Shown: positions 4,485 to 5,313 of the stretch, piece by piece
How positions within the stretch are numbered: position 1 is the stretch's first letter
How the letters are laid out: each line of letters opens with the position of its first letter
Origin: Nitratifractor sp.
Lineage (GTDB): Bacteria; Campylobacterota; Campylobacteria; Campylobacterales; Sulfurovaceae
DNA: 5,313 nucleotides
Direction of reading: 5' to 3'
Assembly (NCBI GenBank): GCA_024762845.1
Contig: JANTGQ010000114.1
Location: 1 to 5,313 of the forward strand
The notes under the pieces: model-generated
Seen by the model: the letters and a program-made list of their open reading frames with translations, nothing else
Database searches by the model: none
Told to the model about the DNA's origin: nothing
Made by a program: the position numbers and the translations under genes

Positions 4485-5313
4485 ATGGTAATCGACATTG
4501 CGCACTCACCCGATGCTGACGATATTTTTATGTACTACGCTATCAAATTTGGCTGGGTAGATACAAAAGATTATGAGTTTCAAAATATTGCCCAAGATAT
4601 CGAAACCCTCAACATTGCAGCACTTAAGAATGAGTACACTGTAGCAGCAATCAGCTTTGCCCTCTACCCGAAAATACGAGATGAGTATGCGCTCTTGCGC
4701 ACCGCTGTTAGCTTTGGCAACGGCTATGGTCCAAAGCTCATCAAACAAAAGGGTAAACGGCTACGCCCTAACCTTAAACTCGCACTCTCAGGAGAGAACA
4801 CAACCAACGCGATGCTTATTCGTATGCGCTACCCAAATGCGAGAATCTTCTACATGAATTTTCTTGAAATAGAAAAAGCAGTAGTCAATGGCGATGTCGA
4901 TGCTGGTGTCTTAATACATGAATCTATTTTAGATTTCGACCCAAGCTTAGAGGTCGAACTAGAGCTTTGGGATTGGTGGCGAGAACTTGCAAAAGAGGAG
5001 CTCCCCCTCCCACTTGGTGGGATGGCGCTTCGCCGCACCCTGCCCCTAAACCGCGCTATAGAGATAGAGCAGATACTAACCGACGGCGTAAAAGTAGCCA
5101 ATGAACGAAAAGAGCAGCTTAGCCAACTCTTGGTAGAGCAAAAGCTGGTTCGTATAGAAGATGCAATGCTAGAGAAGTATCTTAATATGTATGCATCTGA
5201 TGACTCTATAACTCTTAGCCCACTGCAGTTAAAAGCACTCGATAGACTCTTTGCACTTGGGTTTGAGCACAAAGAGTACGACTGCCCAATTAAAGCCCAA
5301 GATTATCTGATAC
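4485..5313 (+). CDS. mqnD: 1,4-dihydroxy-6-naphthoate synthase-like protein MqnD (3'-partial)
   Basis: The frame runs from ATG 4485 through the right edge, with 276 codons visible. MqnD proteins are roughly this size, so only a short C-terminus is probably missing. MqnD converts cyclic dehypoxanthinyl futalosine to 1,4-dihydroxy-6-naphthoate in the futalosine route to menaquinone, the route used by Campylobacterota. The fold is like a periplasmic binding protein but cytoplasmic, and no signal peptide is seen. Visible hallmarks are HSPDADDIFMYYAI (7-20), SGENTTNAML (102-111), GVLIHES (141-147) with His145, the position expected for the catalytic His, and LPLGGMALRR (174-183). MqnA is a related family, but the IHE and LPLG motifs favour MqnD. 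The ribosome binding site is weak (GGAT about five bases before the ATG). A five-codon frame, ATG 4474 to TAA 4491, overlaps the start. Downstream neighbours are not visible. Confidence 0.87.
   Translation, partial: MVIDIAHSPDADDIFMYYAIKFGWVDTKDYEFQNIAQDIETLNIAALKNEYTVAAISFALYPKIRDEYALLRTAVSFGNGYGPKLIKQKGKRLRPNLKLALSGENTTNAMLIRMRYPNARIFYMNFLEIEKAVVNGDVDAGVLIHESILDFDPSLEVELELWDWWRELAKEELPLPLGGMALRRTLPLNRAIEIEQILTDGVKVANERKEQLSQLLVEQKLVRIEDAMLEKYLNMYASDDSITLSPLQLKALDRLFALGFEHKEYDCPIKAQDYLI

Noticed and set aside
4850..5272. Minus-strand Ser-rich open frame of 140 codons
   Set aside because: It lies antisense to the mqnD-like gene, whose conserved motifs run through the same bases. Its Ser-rich, low-complexity composition is typical of an antisense shadow.

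Overview
The window looks like a chromosomal segment of a free-living member of the Campylobacterota (Epsilonproteobacteria), perhaps near Sulfurimonas or Sulfurovum. This is inferred from protein character and gene order: recA, eno and a small FtsB/DivIC-like membrane protein run in that order on the minus strand, and a futalosine-pathway menaquinone gene (MqnD type) diverges from recA. The DNA is AT-rich, and the likely promoters are bare or extended -10 elements without good -35 boxes, as is common in that phylum. No mobile element, tRNA, rRNA or CRISPR array was seen.

Left part (1-1652). The window opens inside a gene for a secreted CAP/SCP-domain protein (+). Its visible N-terminal part is a 64-codon stretch of only Ser and Asn, encoded by an AGT/AAT trinucleotide microsatellite. 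Converging on it is a small cysteine-rich predicted lipoprotein (-) that I do not recognise. Diverging from the lipoprotein gene is a four-helix membrane protein of the CopD/HemJ-like type (+).

Right part (1649-5313). The membrane-protein gene and the ftsB-like gene (-) converge so tightly that their stop codons overlap inside a hairpin. Reading in the minus direction, recA is followed by a hairpin terminator, then by eno with its own extended -10 promoter, then after 44 bases by the ftsB-like gene. A textbook-looking intrinsic terminator (7-bp stem, three-base loop, six U) lies inside the first 21 codons of the ftsB-like gene. It may limit read-through from the strongly expressed eno into the division gene. 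recA and the mqnD-like gene share an 83-bp divergent promoter region with a TACAAT -10 box on each strand and no visible LexA-type SOS box. The mqnD-like gene runs off the right edge.

The right-hand genes are housekeeping functions: recombination, glycolysis, cell division and menaquinone synthesis. The left-hand genes are envelope or secreted accessory functions. I see no convincing undescribed multi-gene system. The observations most worth following are the Ser/Asn microsatellite and the terminator embedded in the ftsB-like coding sequence.
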